Assembly: GCF_000093085.1 (NCBI RefSeq) | Contig: NC_014219.1 | Span: forward strand, 1,178,001-1,242,000 | From: [Bacillus] selenitireducens MLS10 | GTDB taxonomy: Bacteria > Bacillota > Bacilli > Bacillales > Salisediminibacteriaceae | Reading direction: 5' to 3' | DNA length: 64,000 bases | Shown: positions 1 to 8,658 of the stretch, piece by piece | Layout: each line of letters starts with the position of its first letter | Numbering within the stretch: the first letter of the stretch is position 1 | Notes under the pieces: model-generated | The model's database searches: none | The model's input: the letters and a program-made list of their open reading frames with translations, nothing else | What the model was told of the DNA's origin: nothing | Position numbers and translations under genes: made by a program

Positions 1-722
1 ATGTCCATGATGTTCAGGGCCATATCTGCATCACGGATGCCGGATTCGGAGCGTTGCATGTTCAAGAGCTGATTTTGGGCGACGTTGCCGGCATAGCTCA
101 GCCGGTTGTCGAAAGCTCCGATATTGCCGCGGCTTGAACTGATCTGACCAAGTGCGTCGTCAATGACGGAAAGAGCCTGCCCGGGGTTGGCGGTGAGATC
201 AAGATCGCGAAGGGTGATGCCTTCTTCGAGACTGCCAAGATTTTCAGAGAGTGCGGCGTCGATGTCGAAGGAGACTGATTCGCCGTTGGCATTGGTCGTC
301 GTCTGCCGGTTTGTAAAACTCCCGTCAAGGAGCCTTTGGGTGTTGAACTCGGTGTTCTCTCCGACAAAGTCGATGTGCTCACGAAGCTGATTGAACTCTT
401 GTTGCAGGGCACCACGGTCTGACTCTGTCAGCATCCCGTTGTTCGCCTGTACGGCGAGTTCACGCATCCGGTGCAGAGAGCTTTGGGTCTGTGAAAGGGC
501 CCCCTCAGCCACCCGGTTAAGAGATTGGCTGTCCGCCATATTCCGGATTGCCATCGAATCTCCACGGATCTGTGAGCGCATGCCTTCAGAGATAGACAAG
601 CCGGCTGCGTCCTGCCCTGCCCGGAAGATCCGGTCTCCGCTTGAAAGCTGCATCATTGTCAGTGCAAGGCTTCGCTGGGTCTGATTGTGATTCATCATAA
701 CGCCTGAGTTTACAGAAACCAT
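1..722 (-). CDS. Flagellin (second copy, 3' end outside window)
   Basis: This is a flagellin, the filament subunit exported by the flagellar type III apparatus. It starts with ATG at 722 behind an AGGAGGTGG ribosome site (about 727-735). The frame stays open for 240 codons to the window edge. The N-terminal D0/D1 helix is recognisable (LSSGDRIFRAGQDAAGLSIS, then an arginine- and serine-rich stretch and MRELAVQANNG). The start of the C-terminal helix (SESGIRDADMALNIMD) lies at the edge, so about 30-40 residues should be missing. The central variable region is short, giving an expected total near 275-280 residues. It is unlike the main Hag at 21632 in sequence (for example FRAG where Hag has NRAG), so it is a divergent paralogue. 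It is transcribed away from the rest of the window and has a sigma-D-like promoter upstream. Confidence 0.9.
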   Translation of the reverse strand, partial: MVSVNSGVMMNHNQTQRSLALTMMQLSSGDRIFRAGQDAAGLSISEGMRSQIRGDSMAIRNMADSQSLNRVAEGALSQTQSSLHRMRELAVQANNGMLTESDRGALQQEFNQLREHIDFVGENTEFNTQRLLDGSFTNRQTTTNANGESVSFDIDAALSENLGSLEEGITLRDLDLTANPGQALSVIDDALGQISSSRGNIGAFDNRLSYAGNVAQNQLLNMQRSESGIRDADMALNIMD

Positions 723-782
723 GTCTGCCACCTCCTGTGGATCAGTATCCCGTTAATTTGTTATATATATTCCTTAATGTCT

Positions 783-809
783 ATATCGGTAAACCGTTAA
801 TCTTATTAT
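783..809 (-). promoter_or_regulatory. Sigma-D-like promoter of the edge flagellin
   Basis: On the minus strand a -10 of the form ACCGATAT (783-790) is preceded by a 15-nt spacer and ATAA (806-809), close to the sigma-D consensus TAAA-N15-GCCGATAT. It lies about 60 nt upstream of the flagellin ATG. The -35 is imperfect. The rest of 723-926 is AT-rich with no gene seen. Confidence 0.55.
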
Positions 810-926
810 ATACGAAACGGATGATTTTAGGTATGATAGGATGTAGAATTATTTTTGTTTTCTGTTTGCACTATTCAGATGTTATGTTCCATATATATTT
901 GTCATGAGAGGAGGAAGGCAGAGGCT

Positions 927-986
927 GTGGATGTTTTGATATGTTCATGGGTCATATCTGAAAAAAGTCTCTGCTGTTTGGTATGA
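927..986 (+). CDS. Possible 19-residue leader peptide
   Basis: A GTG at 927 sits about 9 nt after a strong GGAGGAAGG ribosome site (910-918). It opens a 19-codon frame whose TGA overlaps the ATG of the next ORF (ATGA at 983-986). The next ORF has no good ribosome site of its own, so this looks like a translational-coupling leader. The peptide (VDVLICSWVISEKSLCCLV) resembles nothing known to me. It could be an accident; only the ribosome-site geometry and the overlap support it. Confidence 0.3.
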   Translation: MDVLICSWVISEKSLCCLV

Positions 987-1168
987 AAATTGTTTCGAAG
1001 CTGTTGTTAACCGGATCTCTTTTGCTGAATCTTTATTTCTTCATCAAAGAGTCGGGATCACGCTCACAAATCGGGGGTCCTGACGAAGAGGAGACCTTTC
1101 GAAAAGGTACACCTGCAAAAAAACAACTGATTCAGCGTGTTCGGATGCCCATACGGAAAACAGCGTGA
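983..1168 (+). CDS. N-terminal membrane-anchor half of a ComEA-like protein (0 frame)
   Basis: This 61-residue frame begins with one hydrophobic segment (residues about 5-22, LLLTGSLLLNLYFFI) followed by a charged linker. That is the layout expected for the membrane anchor of a ComEA-type DNA receptor. It stops 4 nt after the start of the helix-hairpin-helix frame (overlap at 1165-1168). A run of seven A at 1117-1123, in phase as A AAA AAA, would let a -1 shift carry translation straight into that frame. On its own the product has no recognisable domain after the anchor. Either the gene uses frameshifting or transcript slippage, or it is broken by a one-base indel. Confidence 0.5.
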   Translation: MKIVSKLLLTGSLLLNLYFFIKESGSRSQIGGPDEEETFRKGTPAKKQLIQRVRMPIRKTA

Positions 1169-1359
1169 TCAATATCAACCGCGCGTCTTTCGAGGACTTG
1201 CTGGCACTGAACGGAATTGGTGAAGACCTTGCGCAGAAAATTCTTGAAAACAGGAAAGCGCAGGGCCCGTTTGCAAGCGTCAGTGATCTGACGAGAGTAT
1301 CAGGGCTTGGTGAAAAAAAGCTTGATATGTTTCGGGAAGTCATCACAACTGAAGATTGA
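1165..1359 (+). CDS. Helix-hairpin-helix domain protein, ComEA-like C-terminal half
   Basis: The 64 residues from the GTG at 1165 form a tandem helix-hairpin-helix DNA-binding domain of the ComEA type. It opens with ININRAS (usually VNINTAS), then LLALNGIGEDLAQKILENR and LTRVSGLGEKKL, giving the two hairpin glycine motifs. ComEA binds incoming DNA on the outside of the membrane during competence. A free soluble 64-residue form is not the usual architecture. The open frame extends upstream to 1084 without a start codon, and joining it to the 983 frame by a -1 shift restores anchor, linker and domain. There is no ribosome site at 1165. Confidence 0.65.
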   Translation: MININRASFEDLLALNGIGEDLAQKILENRKAQGPFASVSDLTRVSGLGEKKLDMFREVITTED

Positions 1360-1426
1360 AGAGTTTTGGTTCTTCGTGAATGATTTCAATTTAACTAATT
1401 ACAACTAAGATAAAAGGGGTTATAGC

Positions 1427-2800
1427 ATGTCTGTCCGTGATTTCAGTTTGACGTTTTATTCAGTTCTGTTGCTGTTGTTTTTTATTCCGCTTTTGGATTT
1501 CAAGTATTATCTCGGGCCACTCCCGCTGTCCGCGGAAGTTTTCCTGATCCCGCTGCTTATTGTCGTGGCTTTTTATGAATACCGGCGGGGAGATATTCAG
1601 CTTACCGGATTTCGTTTTCTCCCGATGCTGATCGCATTTGCTTCCTTTTTCATTGTATCCCTCATTTCGCTCGTCAATGCAGTCAGCCTGATGGCAGGAC
1701 TGATGGAAATTGCCAGGTATTTATCCTACGTTCTTATGGTGGGGGTTGTTATCCAGGTCTCTTTTTCACGAAAAGAATACATATATTTTCTGTGGACGTT
1801 TGTTGCCTCGACGTCCATCGTGATTTTGATCGGTTCCATTCAATATGTGTTTGACCTCGGGCTCAACACTGCAGGCCTGTATGCTCTGAATGATGCGATT
1901 GGCCGTGTTGAATCGACAATGGTCAATCCAAACTACTATGCAGCATTCATCAACTTTGTTTTACCCGGAGCAATGATTCTTGCCGTGATGTATACGAAGA
2001 ACCGTCCGGCCCAAGCGGCACTCTTCCTGATTACAGGTGTTCTTGTCGCAAACATGGTACTTACATACACACGAGTAGCCTGGCTGATCATGTTCGGTGC
2101 GATCGTTCTGGTTGTTCTTCTTGCAGGCAAAGAGTATTTGATTCGTATGTCAAAGGTACATATGCTTGTGATGGTAGCCATTCTAGCTGTCTTTGTTTAT
2201 CAGATGCCTGACTTTCAGTCAAGAACGGTCTCTGCGATTTATGTGGCGGAAAACATGCTGTTTGATTCCGATTTTTTCGGACAGGGAGAAGTGGAAGATA
2301 ACGATTTAGGGCTTGTCGATGAAGAGGAAGAAGAGGAACGGGTGCGTGATGAGATGAGTGAACGTGCCATGGTCTCAAGAACGACATTGTGGCGCACGGG
2401 CTGGGTCATGTTCGCTGATAATCCGGTCCTTGGAGTAGGCGCAGGTAACTACCTCGAGCGCTATTCGGATTATGTGGAGATGTATCCTGAACTTTATCTT
2501 GGGCATGACCGTTACTCCGTGCATAATTCTTACCTGAAGGTGATGGCGGAGTCGGGGATCATCGGCCTGGTGGCATTTATGTCTGTGTATGTCCTGTATT
2601 ATATCTATCTGATCCGTTTTTACTTCCAGCAGCCGAATCTGACTGGGAAACTTGTCGCTGTATCGGTCTTTATCGGAAGCATTACGTTCATGCTCCAAAA
2701 CACGTCCAATAACCTGATTTTCATACCTCAAATCAACATTATTTTTTGGCTGGTCTCTGCATTGGCCATGAACTATCTCTATGTCAATCGCAAACAGTGA
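1427..2800 (+). CDS. O-antigen ligase / polymerase-like membrane protein
   Basis: A 457-residue polytopic membrane protein with about 10-12 hydrophobic segments. Its large outer loop lies around residues 285-380 and is very acidic (DEEEEEERVRDE). The loop and following segment carry the Wzy_C/WaaL-type signature: FADNPVLGVGAGNYLERYSD, then a histidine-containing VHNSYLKVMAESGIIGL. Proteins of this family ligate or polymerise undecaprenyl-linked sugar chains at the outer face of the membrane. No glycosyltransferase genes flank it, so the polymer cannot be named. The ATG follows AAAAGGGG with normal spacing. The next gene is also a secreted, carbohydrate-related protein. The family call is good; ligase versus polymerase is open. 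Confidence 0.8.
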   Translation: MSVRDFSLTFYSVLLLLFFIPLLDFKYYLGPLPLSAEVFLIPLLIVVAFYEYRRGDIQLTGFRFLPMLIAFASFFIVSLISLVNAVSLMAGLMEIARYLSYVLMVGVVIQVSFSRKEYIYFLWTFVASTSIVILIGSIQYVFDLGLNTAGLYALNDAIGRVESTMVNPNYYAAFINFVLPGAMILAVMYTKNRPAQAALFLITGVLVANMVLTYTRVAWLIMFGAIVLVVLLAGKEYLIRMSKVHMLVMVAILAVFVYQMPDFQSRTVSAIYVAENMLFDSDFFGQGEVEDNDLGLVDEEEEEERVRDEMSERAMVSRTTLWRTGWVMFADNPVLGVGAGNYLERYSDYVEMYPELYLGHDRYSVHNSYLKVMAESGIIGLVAFMSVYVLYYIYLIRFYFQQPNLTGKLVAVSVFIGSITFMLQNTSNNLIFIPQINIIFWLVSALAMNYLYVNRKQ

Positions 2801-2805
2801 TCAGT

Positions 2806-2838
2806 GGAGAGGGGATGCAGGAGCTGCATCCCCTCTCC
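2806..2838 (+). terminator. Perfect 15-bp hairpin without a U tract
   Basis: A perfect 15-bp stem with a 3-nt loop starts 5 nt after the stop codon of the O-antigen-ligase-like gene. There is no run of T after it, so it is not a standard intrinsic terminator. It may protect the transcript 3' end or attenuate transcription. Confidence 0.5.
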
Positions 2839-2910
2839 GTATCGATATAAAGAAACCGGATTATTAACAAGGCCGTTATTCTCAAGCCTTTACGTCAGGA
2901 GTGAATCACG

Positions 2911-5163
2911 ATGTTCAAAAAAGCAGCTGCTTTGACATGCACGTTTATTTTGGCGCTTATGATGACGCAAGATGATGCGAAGGCAGATTCTGTGCATGAC
3001 CCCACAGAAATCGGACCGGGTGTCGAATTGGAAAGGCAAGATATTATATATGGAGGGTATCCCCAATCCACACGGATTATGAAAGTGGGGAACAATCCAC
3101 ATATCCGTTTTCATATGGGGTATCAGGGCCCGAAGTCGCTTCACAGGCTTACATCATATGCCAACAGCCATCCCAGGTCGGATGATATTATCGGCGGGAT
3201 TAACGGATCCTTTTTCAATTTAAGTATTTCTGCACATCCGAATATGGTTTATCCAAGCTATTTGCTTGCAGAAGACAACCGGATCCTTCACCTCGGTTCA
3301 ATGTCCGATGACAGCAGTGGTTTTTTGGGAACCCCTGCGGCATTCGGGATCGATCGTGATGGGCAGCCGGTCATTGCACCATTTGAGCTGGATATAACGG
3401 CGAAAACCTCCTCCGGTTCCGTTAATATTGACCGGATTAATACTTCGAGAGGCGCGGGAGAGGTCATTCTGTATACGCCCGGTCAGCGCAGGACCGCAAC
3501 ACCAACAAACGAGTTTGGCAGAGAATTCACAGTCACCGACACATCAAAGCGCATTAACGATCAATTGTCATTTGGTGATTCTGTCCGTGGGAGTATTACC
3601 AATATGAAAGAATATGGAAGACGAAACGCTTCTCCGATTCCGGGGGACGGTTTTATCATATCAGGACACGGCAACAGACTGGACGGTCTGCTTGACGGCA
3701 TTCGAGCCGGCGATGACATCGAGGTGAAGGTGGATATTGAAGACCGTTGGAAAGATGCGGAAATGATTATGGCAACAGGTCCGCTGCTTGTGCAAAACGG
3801 CAGAGTGGACATCACAATGAGTTCATCCGCGAGCACTTATTCAGTCCCGAACCCGCGATCAGGCATCGGTATAGATGCGCAGGGCAATACCATGTTTGTC
3901 ACTGTTGACGGCCGACAGAGCGGCTACAGTCAGGGCATGACGATTCCGCAGTTTGCCAACTATATGAGAGACCAGGGAGCGGTCATGGCGATTAACCTTG
4001 ACGGTGGAGGATCAACCACGATGGTAGCCCGTGATTTTTCACGAGACAGGGTCAGTCTTGTGAACTCACCATCAGACGGAGCGGAGCGGGCATTATCATC
4101 AAGTCTCCTTATTATGAATGATGCGCCGGAAGGAATCCCCTACTTTGCTTCTTTTGATAGGGAACGCTGGGCGGCACCGAGAGGAGAGCGGGTGACGATC
4201 GTTCCTGAATACATTCTCGATGGCAAATACAATTTGTTGGATCCCGCAGACTTTGAAGTGCATCTGATTTCTGAAGATCTGACTGTAGACGGAAACAGCC
4301 TTTCCGGAGACGTGCCAGGAACGTATACGTTTACGTATCAGATAGGCGATGTTGAAAAAGAGTTTGAGTTTACGGTATTGGATGATCTTGTCTCACTGAA
4401 TGATGGTTTTGGTGAAGGGCAGGCGAGTGCAATTCGTGCAGTAGCCTCGGCGGACGTGACATCGATGAATGTGGCAGGAACAGATCGGAACACAGTCACA
4501 AAACGGTACAATTTACAGAATGGAGAATTGGGCATTGCCGCAGCCTACTGGACATTCCGCTCGCCACTTGATTTGAAAGCGAAACCGAAAGAACTCGGTT
4601 TATGGGTGTACGGTGAAGGGCAAAAACACTGGCTCCGCGGCACGGTCAGGGGTCCGGACGGCACTCTGGGGACCATTGATTTCACGGAAGAGGGCGAACT
4701 TGACTGGTATGGCTGGAAGTATGTCACTGCAGATATGAGTGGTGTGAAAGAAAATTCACAGTTAACCAGGATTTATGTAGCGGAGACAGAGGAAGCAAAC
4801 CGGTCGTCTGCAGTTGTTCAGTATGCGGGTTTAAATGCGCACTATGCCGATGTGGCTCCGGCGTATATTGCACCTGACAGCGAAGCGGACGATGTCCGTG
4901 CAGATAAAGTCTGGACAGTCGAATTTTCCGCACCGGTTCATCATGGTGTGAATCGCAACCGGATTTATGTGGAAGATGAAAGCGGTCGACGTGTGGACCT
5001 TGATTTTGACTACGGTGAAGACAGTCATACTGTTGAGGTCACTCCAAAAAGCGGAGAGTATGAGGAAGGCCTCTACAGGCTGGTTGTGACGAGATCTGTT
5101 GTCTCCCTGAGAGAAACCGCCCTGGAGCGTGAAGAAACCGCATTATTTCGGGTGACTGACTGA
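2911..5163 (+). CDS. Secreted phosphodiester glycosidase family protein
   Basis: A 750-residue exported protein. A signal peptide covers about residues 1-26 (a hydrophobic core followed by AKADS). The NAGPA-type phosphodiester glycosidase domain spans roughly residues 90-400. It contains GGINGSFFN, the RSGIGIDAQGN and VDGRQ segments and the hallmark INLDGGGSTTMVA. This family removes sugars linked through phosphodiesters, for instance N-acetylglucosamine 1-phosphate groups on polymers. The remaining 340 residues look like beta-rich carbohydrate-binding or Ig-like modules, ending in a segment that resembles a bacterial Ig/SbsA domain. The ATG follows a CAGGAG ribosome site. A cell-wall or exopolysaccharide role fits the LCP gene that converges on it. 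Confidence 0.8.
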   Translation: MFKKAAALTCTFILALMMTQDDAKADSVHDPTEIGPGVELERQDIIYGGYPQSTRIMKVGNNPHIRFHMGYQGPKSLHRLTSYANSHPRSDDIIGGINGSFFNLSISAHPNMVYPSYLLAEDNRILHLGSMSDDSSGFLGTPAAFGIDRDGQPVIAPFELDITAKTSSGSVNIDRINTSRGAGEVILYTPGQRRTATPTNEFGREFTVTDTSKRINDQLSFGDSVRGSITNMKEYGRRNASPIPGDGFIISGHGNRLDGLLDGIRAGDDIEVKVDIEDRWKDAEMIMATGPLLVQNGRVDITMSSSASTYSVPNPRSGIGIDAQGNTMFVTVDGRQSGYSQGMTIPQFANYMRDQGAVMAINLDGGGSTTMVARDFSRDRVSLVNSPSDGAERALSSSLLIMNDAPEGIPYFASFDRERWAAPRGERVTIVPEYILDGKYNLLDPADFEVHLISEDLTVDGNSLSGDVPGTYTFTYQIGDVEKEFEFTVLDDLVSLNDGFGEGQASAIRAVASADVTSMNVAGTDRNTVTKRYNLQNGELGIAAAYWTFRSPLDLKAKPKELGLWVYGEGQKHWLRGTVRGPDGTLGTIDFTEEGELDWYGWKYVTADMSGVKENSQLTRIYVAETEEANRSSAVVQYAGLNAHYADVAPAYIAPDSEADDVRADKVWTVEFSAPVHHGVNRNRIYVEDESGRRVDLDFDYGEDSHTVEVTPKSGEYEEGLYRLVVTRSVVSLRETALEREETALFRVTD

Positions 5164-5280
5164 GAGGCACTGTGGGAACAGAAAATACTGAGTGTGACGA
5201 TGACACCCTTTTACCATCATGAGAAACAGGTCAAACATGCCTGGTATTTCAAGAGAACCGTAAAAGTTAACGAACATAAA

Positions 5281-5327
5281 AAGTCGGTCAACGCCCAATG
5301 AAGTTGGTGTTGATCGACTTTTTTTTC
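5281..5327 (+). terminator. Intrinsic terminator between convergent genes
   Basis: A stem of about 17 bp (AAGTCGGTCAACGCC against the complementary arm at about 5304-5320) is followed by eight T. It lies between the phosphodiester glycosidase gene and the convergent LCP gene. The sequence resembles the hairpins at 53625 and 56895. Confidence 0.85.
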
Positions 5328-5385
5328 CTGTACAGACGGTAAGGGATGCAGGGACAACCGCGGTCAGTGCCGCTCTTTTGATCTG

Positions 5386-6357
5386 TTAATAATCCAGCTG
5401 TTCCTTCAGTTGTTGCCTGACACTGTTGAGAGATTCATCTTCAAGCTGATAATAAGATACGCCATTGATCCGCGTATTATGACCATCGATGCTGATTTGC
5501 TCAATGGATCCCATGCTTGTTGCGTAGCCGTGCATACTCACGATCTCGCCAAAGGAAAGGTTCAGGGTCATATGACGCTCGAGACTGTCCATTAAACTGC
5601 CGAAACGGGTGATCGTGTTCAGTGACGCCGCTTCTTTCATCATCGCCTCCATGAGTTGCTTTTGCCTGTCACCGCGCCCGATATCTCCCTGAGGATCGTT
5701 TTTCCTCATACGCGCATACGCAAGCGCTTCTTCGCCGTTTAGCGTCTGCGGGCCTTCTGCAATGGAAATTGCACCTTTATTGTCATGACTGTCCATTTCG
5801 GAGAAGGCAAACGGAGAGTCCACTTCAACCCCGCCGAGGGTGTCGACAATCTCCATAAAGGCAATGAAATTCAGTGTGACGAAATAATCGACGGGCACTT
5901 GAAGAAGCTCTTCGACTGTGGCGATTGTCATGTCGATGCCCCCGTATGCATGAGCATGATTGATTTTGTCCATGCCGCGACCGGGGATATTTACATAAGA
6001 GTCTCGTGGAATGGAGAGCAGTTTGACGTCCTGATCGTTTGCATTAAAGGTGGCAAGCATCAGTGCATCGCTGCGGCCGGAAAGTTCTCCTGTGCGGTCA
6101 TCAAGACCGAGAAATAAGACTGAAACGCTGTCCTTACCCGGACTGACTGCAGCTTCCCTGATTTCGCTCCGTTCACCCCGGTCGAGCTCGACCTTGGCTG
6201 CTGAGGTGGCGCTGTTGAGTTGAACTGCCATATAGGCCGCAGTCGCGCCTCCGAGAACGATAAGCAGGGTGAAGATCAGCAAAGTTGTTTTAAAAAACCG
6301 TTTTAAAGTGGAGTTTTTTCGTTTTTCATGCCTTTTATTGATTCTTGATTGCGTCAT
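5386..6357 (-). CDS. LytR-CpsA-Psr (LCP) family cell-wall ligase
   Basis: A 323-residue LCP protein that attaches teichoic acid or other anionic polymers from a lipid carrier to peptidoglycan on the outer membrane face. A single N-terminal transmembrane helix (residues about 23-46) follows a basic start. The catalytic domain shows the family motifs: FLGLDDRTGELSGRSDALML, SIPRDSYVNIPGRGMDKINH with the conserved arginines, and YARMRKNDPQGDIGRGDRQK. The length is normal for TagT/U/V-type enzymes. The gene converges on the phosphodiester glycosidase, with a shared terminator between them. The B. subtilis degS region also carries an LCP gene nearby, but I cannot say which paralogue this is. Confidence 0.93.
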   Translation of the reverse strand: MTQSRINKRHEKRKNSTLKRFFKTTLLIFTLLIVLGGATAAYMAVQLNSATSAAKVELDRGERSEIREAAVSPGKDSVSVLFLGLDDRTGELSGRSDALMLATFNANDQDVKLLSIPRDSYVNIPGRGMDKINHAHAYGGIDMTIATVEELLQVPVDYFVTLNFIAFMEIVDTLGGVEVDSPFAFSEMDSHDNKGAISIAEGPQTLNGEEALAYARMRKNDPQGDIGRGDRQKQLMEAMMKEAASLNTITRFGSLMDSLERHMTLNLSFGEIVSMHGYATSMGSIEQISIDGHNTRINGVSYYQLEDESLNSVRQQLKEQLDY

Positions 6358-6495
6358 TTCATTGCTCCTTAACCCGTATTTTCAAGTTCTTCTGTAATAT
6401 GACGTTGATTGGATGGATAATGTTTCACTTTTTTTCTGTTCTCTGCACGAGCTCATAAAATCAACCGGTGAAGAACTCTCTGTATGCGGGTCTGT

Positions 6496-7128
6496 TCAGT
6501 TCACAGTGCGTTCCAGATATGTTTCGCCATTGTTTTTCACGGTGGCTTTACCGCTCGTCAAGCCGTCGACCCATGATTGAAACGCCTCAAGTTCACCGTA
6601 TGGGACATAGGCATGGAGGGTGACCTGCTCGAGGTACTCGATCTCCTTTAACTGAAAGGAAGAACTTCTGATCTCGTTTTCGATTTTCCCGAGGAGGGTG
6701 TAGTCGAAGGTCGCGCTCACGACGTGGGCCAGAACACACTCGACGATGCCGGTGGCGGTGAGGGCTTCACTGACGGAACTTGAGTAGGCGCGAATCAGGC
6801 CGCCACCGCCAAGTTTAATCCCTCCGAAGTAGCGGGTGACGACAACCACTGTGTCTTTCAGTCCCTGCTTCTTCAGCACGTCGAGCATCGGGACGCCGGC
6901 GGTTCCGGACGGTTCGCCGTCATCATTGGCCTTCTGGATCTGGTCGTGTTCGCCGATCTGGTAAGCCGAACAGTTATGGTTCGCGTCACTGTGGTTTTTT
7001 TTGATCCCGGCAATGAATGCCTGGGCTTCTTCTTCTGTTTCTGCACGGTTTACGTAGGTGATGAAGCGGGATTTCTGGATGACGATCTCATGAGAGCCGC
7101 CTTTGACGGTCTTATATGTCGCTAACAT
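6496..7128 (-). CDS. yvyE: YigZ/IMPACT family protein YvyE
   Basis: A 210-residue UPF0029/IMPACT-family protein. The N-terminal Impact domain is clear (KSRFITYVNRAETEEEAQAF, NCSAYQIG, DDGEPSGTAGVPML, YFGGIKLGGGGLIRAYS). A C-terminal DUF1949-like ferredoxin-fold domain follows. The biochemical role is not established; some relatives affect translation. In B. subtilis yvyE lies next to degS just as here, which supports the name. It diverges from degS across about 240 nt of AT-rich DNA. The ATG follows AGGAGGAC. Confidence 0.92.
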   Translation of the reverse strand: MLATYKTVKGGSHEIVIQKSRFITYVNRAETEEEAQAFIAGIKKNHSDANHNCSAYQIGEHDQIQKANDDGEPSGTAGVPMLDVLKKQGLKDTVVVVTRYFGGIKLGGGGLIRAYSSSVSEALTATGIVECVLAHVVSATFDYTLLGKIENEIRSSSFQLKEIEYLEQVTLHAYVPYGELEAFQSWVDGLTSGKATVKNNGETYLERTVN

Positions 7129-7368
7129 GACAGTCCTCCTGTTTTGATGTCAATGAGATAACAAATTCTAAAACTTTATGAAAAAAGGTGATGCAGATCA
7201 CGTTGTTCGGGTATGATAATAACAGAGTTCTAAAAAGGTTTCACAGTTTTTCACGAAAGAATCTTAGACAAAATTTCTATTATACACTATTATTATAGTT
7301 AGACAACGGTCTGAAAGCCACAATTGATTTCCATTCAACGGCATGACGGTGGAAAGAGGGATAATTTC

Positions 7369-8505
7369 GTGTCCACAACAAAGTCCATTGAAACCATTCT
7401 CGATCGCATGATGGAGATGGTCTCATCAAGTAAAGAAGAAATTTTCGAAATCGGGGAACAGTCCCGAACCGAATATGAGGAACTGAAGAAAGAACTGAGC
7501 ACGATCCAGCAGGATGTCATCCACCTCATTGATGAGCAGGACCAGGCGGAAATCCGGTCCCGCTTTGCGAGGAACCGGCTTGCGGAGGTCAGTAAGCACT
7601 TCGCCAACTATACGGATCAGGAAGTGAAAGAGGCGTATGAACAGGCGAAAGATTACCAGGTGCGTCTTGCCGTGCTTCAATCCGAAGAAAAGCAGCTCCG
7701 TGAACGGCGGACCCAGGTCGAGCGCCGGCTCATGAAGCTCGGGGAGACGGTGGAGCGGGCAGAACAGCTGATCAATCAGATCAATGCGGTTTTGCAGTAT
7801 TTGAACGGCGACTTACAAAGTGTGAGCGACATGATCCAAGACGCCGAACAGATGCAACAGTTTGGGGTTCAGATCATTCACGCTCAGGAAGAAGAGCGAA
7901 AGAAGCTCTCCCGTGAAATTCACGACGGGCCAGCCCAGATGATGGCGAACGTGATGCTTCGCTCGGAGCTCGTGGAGAAAGTCCTCGATCAGGAAGGGCC
8001 GGAGCGGGCGAGAGTGGAGATCAGGGATCTTCGCCGGATGGTGACCGAATCGCTCAGTGAAGTGCGCCGGATTATTTATGATCTGAGGCCGATGACATTA
8101 GACGACCTCGGCCTCGTGCCGACGGTTGCCAAGTTTATCGATAATGTGAATGATTATCAGGAACAGACTGAGGTGAACTTCCGTAATCTCGGCTCCAAAG
8201 AACGGATCCCCGCGCATATGGAAGTGGCCATGTTCCGGTTTATTCAGGAAGCGGTACAGAACGCGGTGAAGCATGCGAAGGCCAATACAATCAGTGTCAA
8301 GATGGAAATCAAGAAAACAAGTGTCGTGGCGATCGTCAAAGATGATGGCAGAGGCTTCGATCCGGTTACGAAGAAGGAAAACAGCTTCGGCCTTGTGGGT
8401 ATGAAGGAGCGGGTCAAATTACTCGATGGGGATCTGACCATCGACACGAAGCCCGGGAAAGGGACGCTCATCATGCTTCAAGTCCCGCTGCCGCAGGATT
8501 CGTGA
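7369..8505 (+). CDS. degS: Sensor histidine kinase DegS
   Basis: The soluble cytoplasmic kinase that phosphorylates DegU, of the HisKA_3 class. I place the start at GTG 7369 (VSTTKSIETILDRM) because an AGAGGG ribosome site lies 5' of it. An in-frame TTG at 7324 has none. That gives 378 residues, close to the usual 385. The N-terminal half is a long coiled coil and lacks membrane segments, as in B. subtilis DegS. The phosphoacceptor is His185 in SREIHDGPAQ. The ATPase domain shows EAVQNAVKHA (N box) and DDGRGFD plus GLVGMKERV (G boxes). degU follows 153 nt downstream. The pair controls exoenzymes, competence and motility in relatives. Confidence 0.97.
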   Translation: MSTTKSIETILDRMMEMVSSSKEEIFEIGEQSRTEYEELKKELSTIQQDVIHLIDEQDQAEIRSRFARNRLAEVSKHFANYTDQEVKEAYEQAKDYQVRLAVLQSEEKQLRERRTQVERRLMKLGETVERAEQLINQINAVLQYLNGDLQSVSDMIQDAEQMQQFGVQIIHAQEEERKKLSREIHDGPAQMMANVMLRSELVEKVLDQEGPERARVEIRDLRRMVTESLSEVRRIIYDLRPMTLDDLGLVPTVAKFIDNVNDYQEQTEVNFRNLGSKERIPAHMEVAMFRFIQEAVQNAVKHAKANTISVKMEIKKTSVVAIVKDDGRGFDPVTKKENSFGLVGMKERVKLLDGDLTIDTKPGKGTLIMLQVPLPQDS

Positions 8506-8658
8506 CGGTCACGGACGATGGTCCTGCAAAATTCCGCTGATAGACGCATATACAAATCGCTTCAACTTCGAGATGATTTAGTGTGCATAGATGTCATGAA
8601 TACGTGAAACCGGTGAATGACGGTCAGATACTGACAATAAACAAGGAGGAACTTAACT

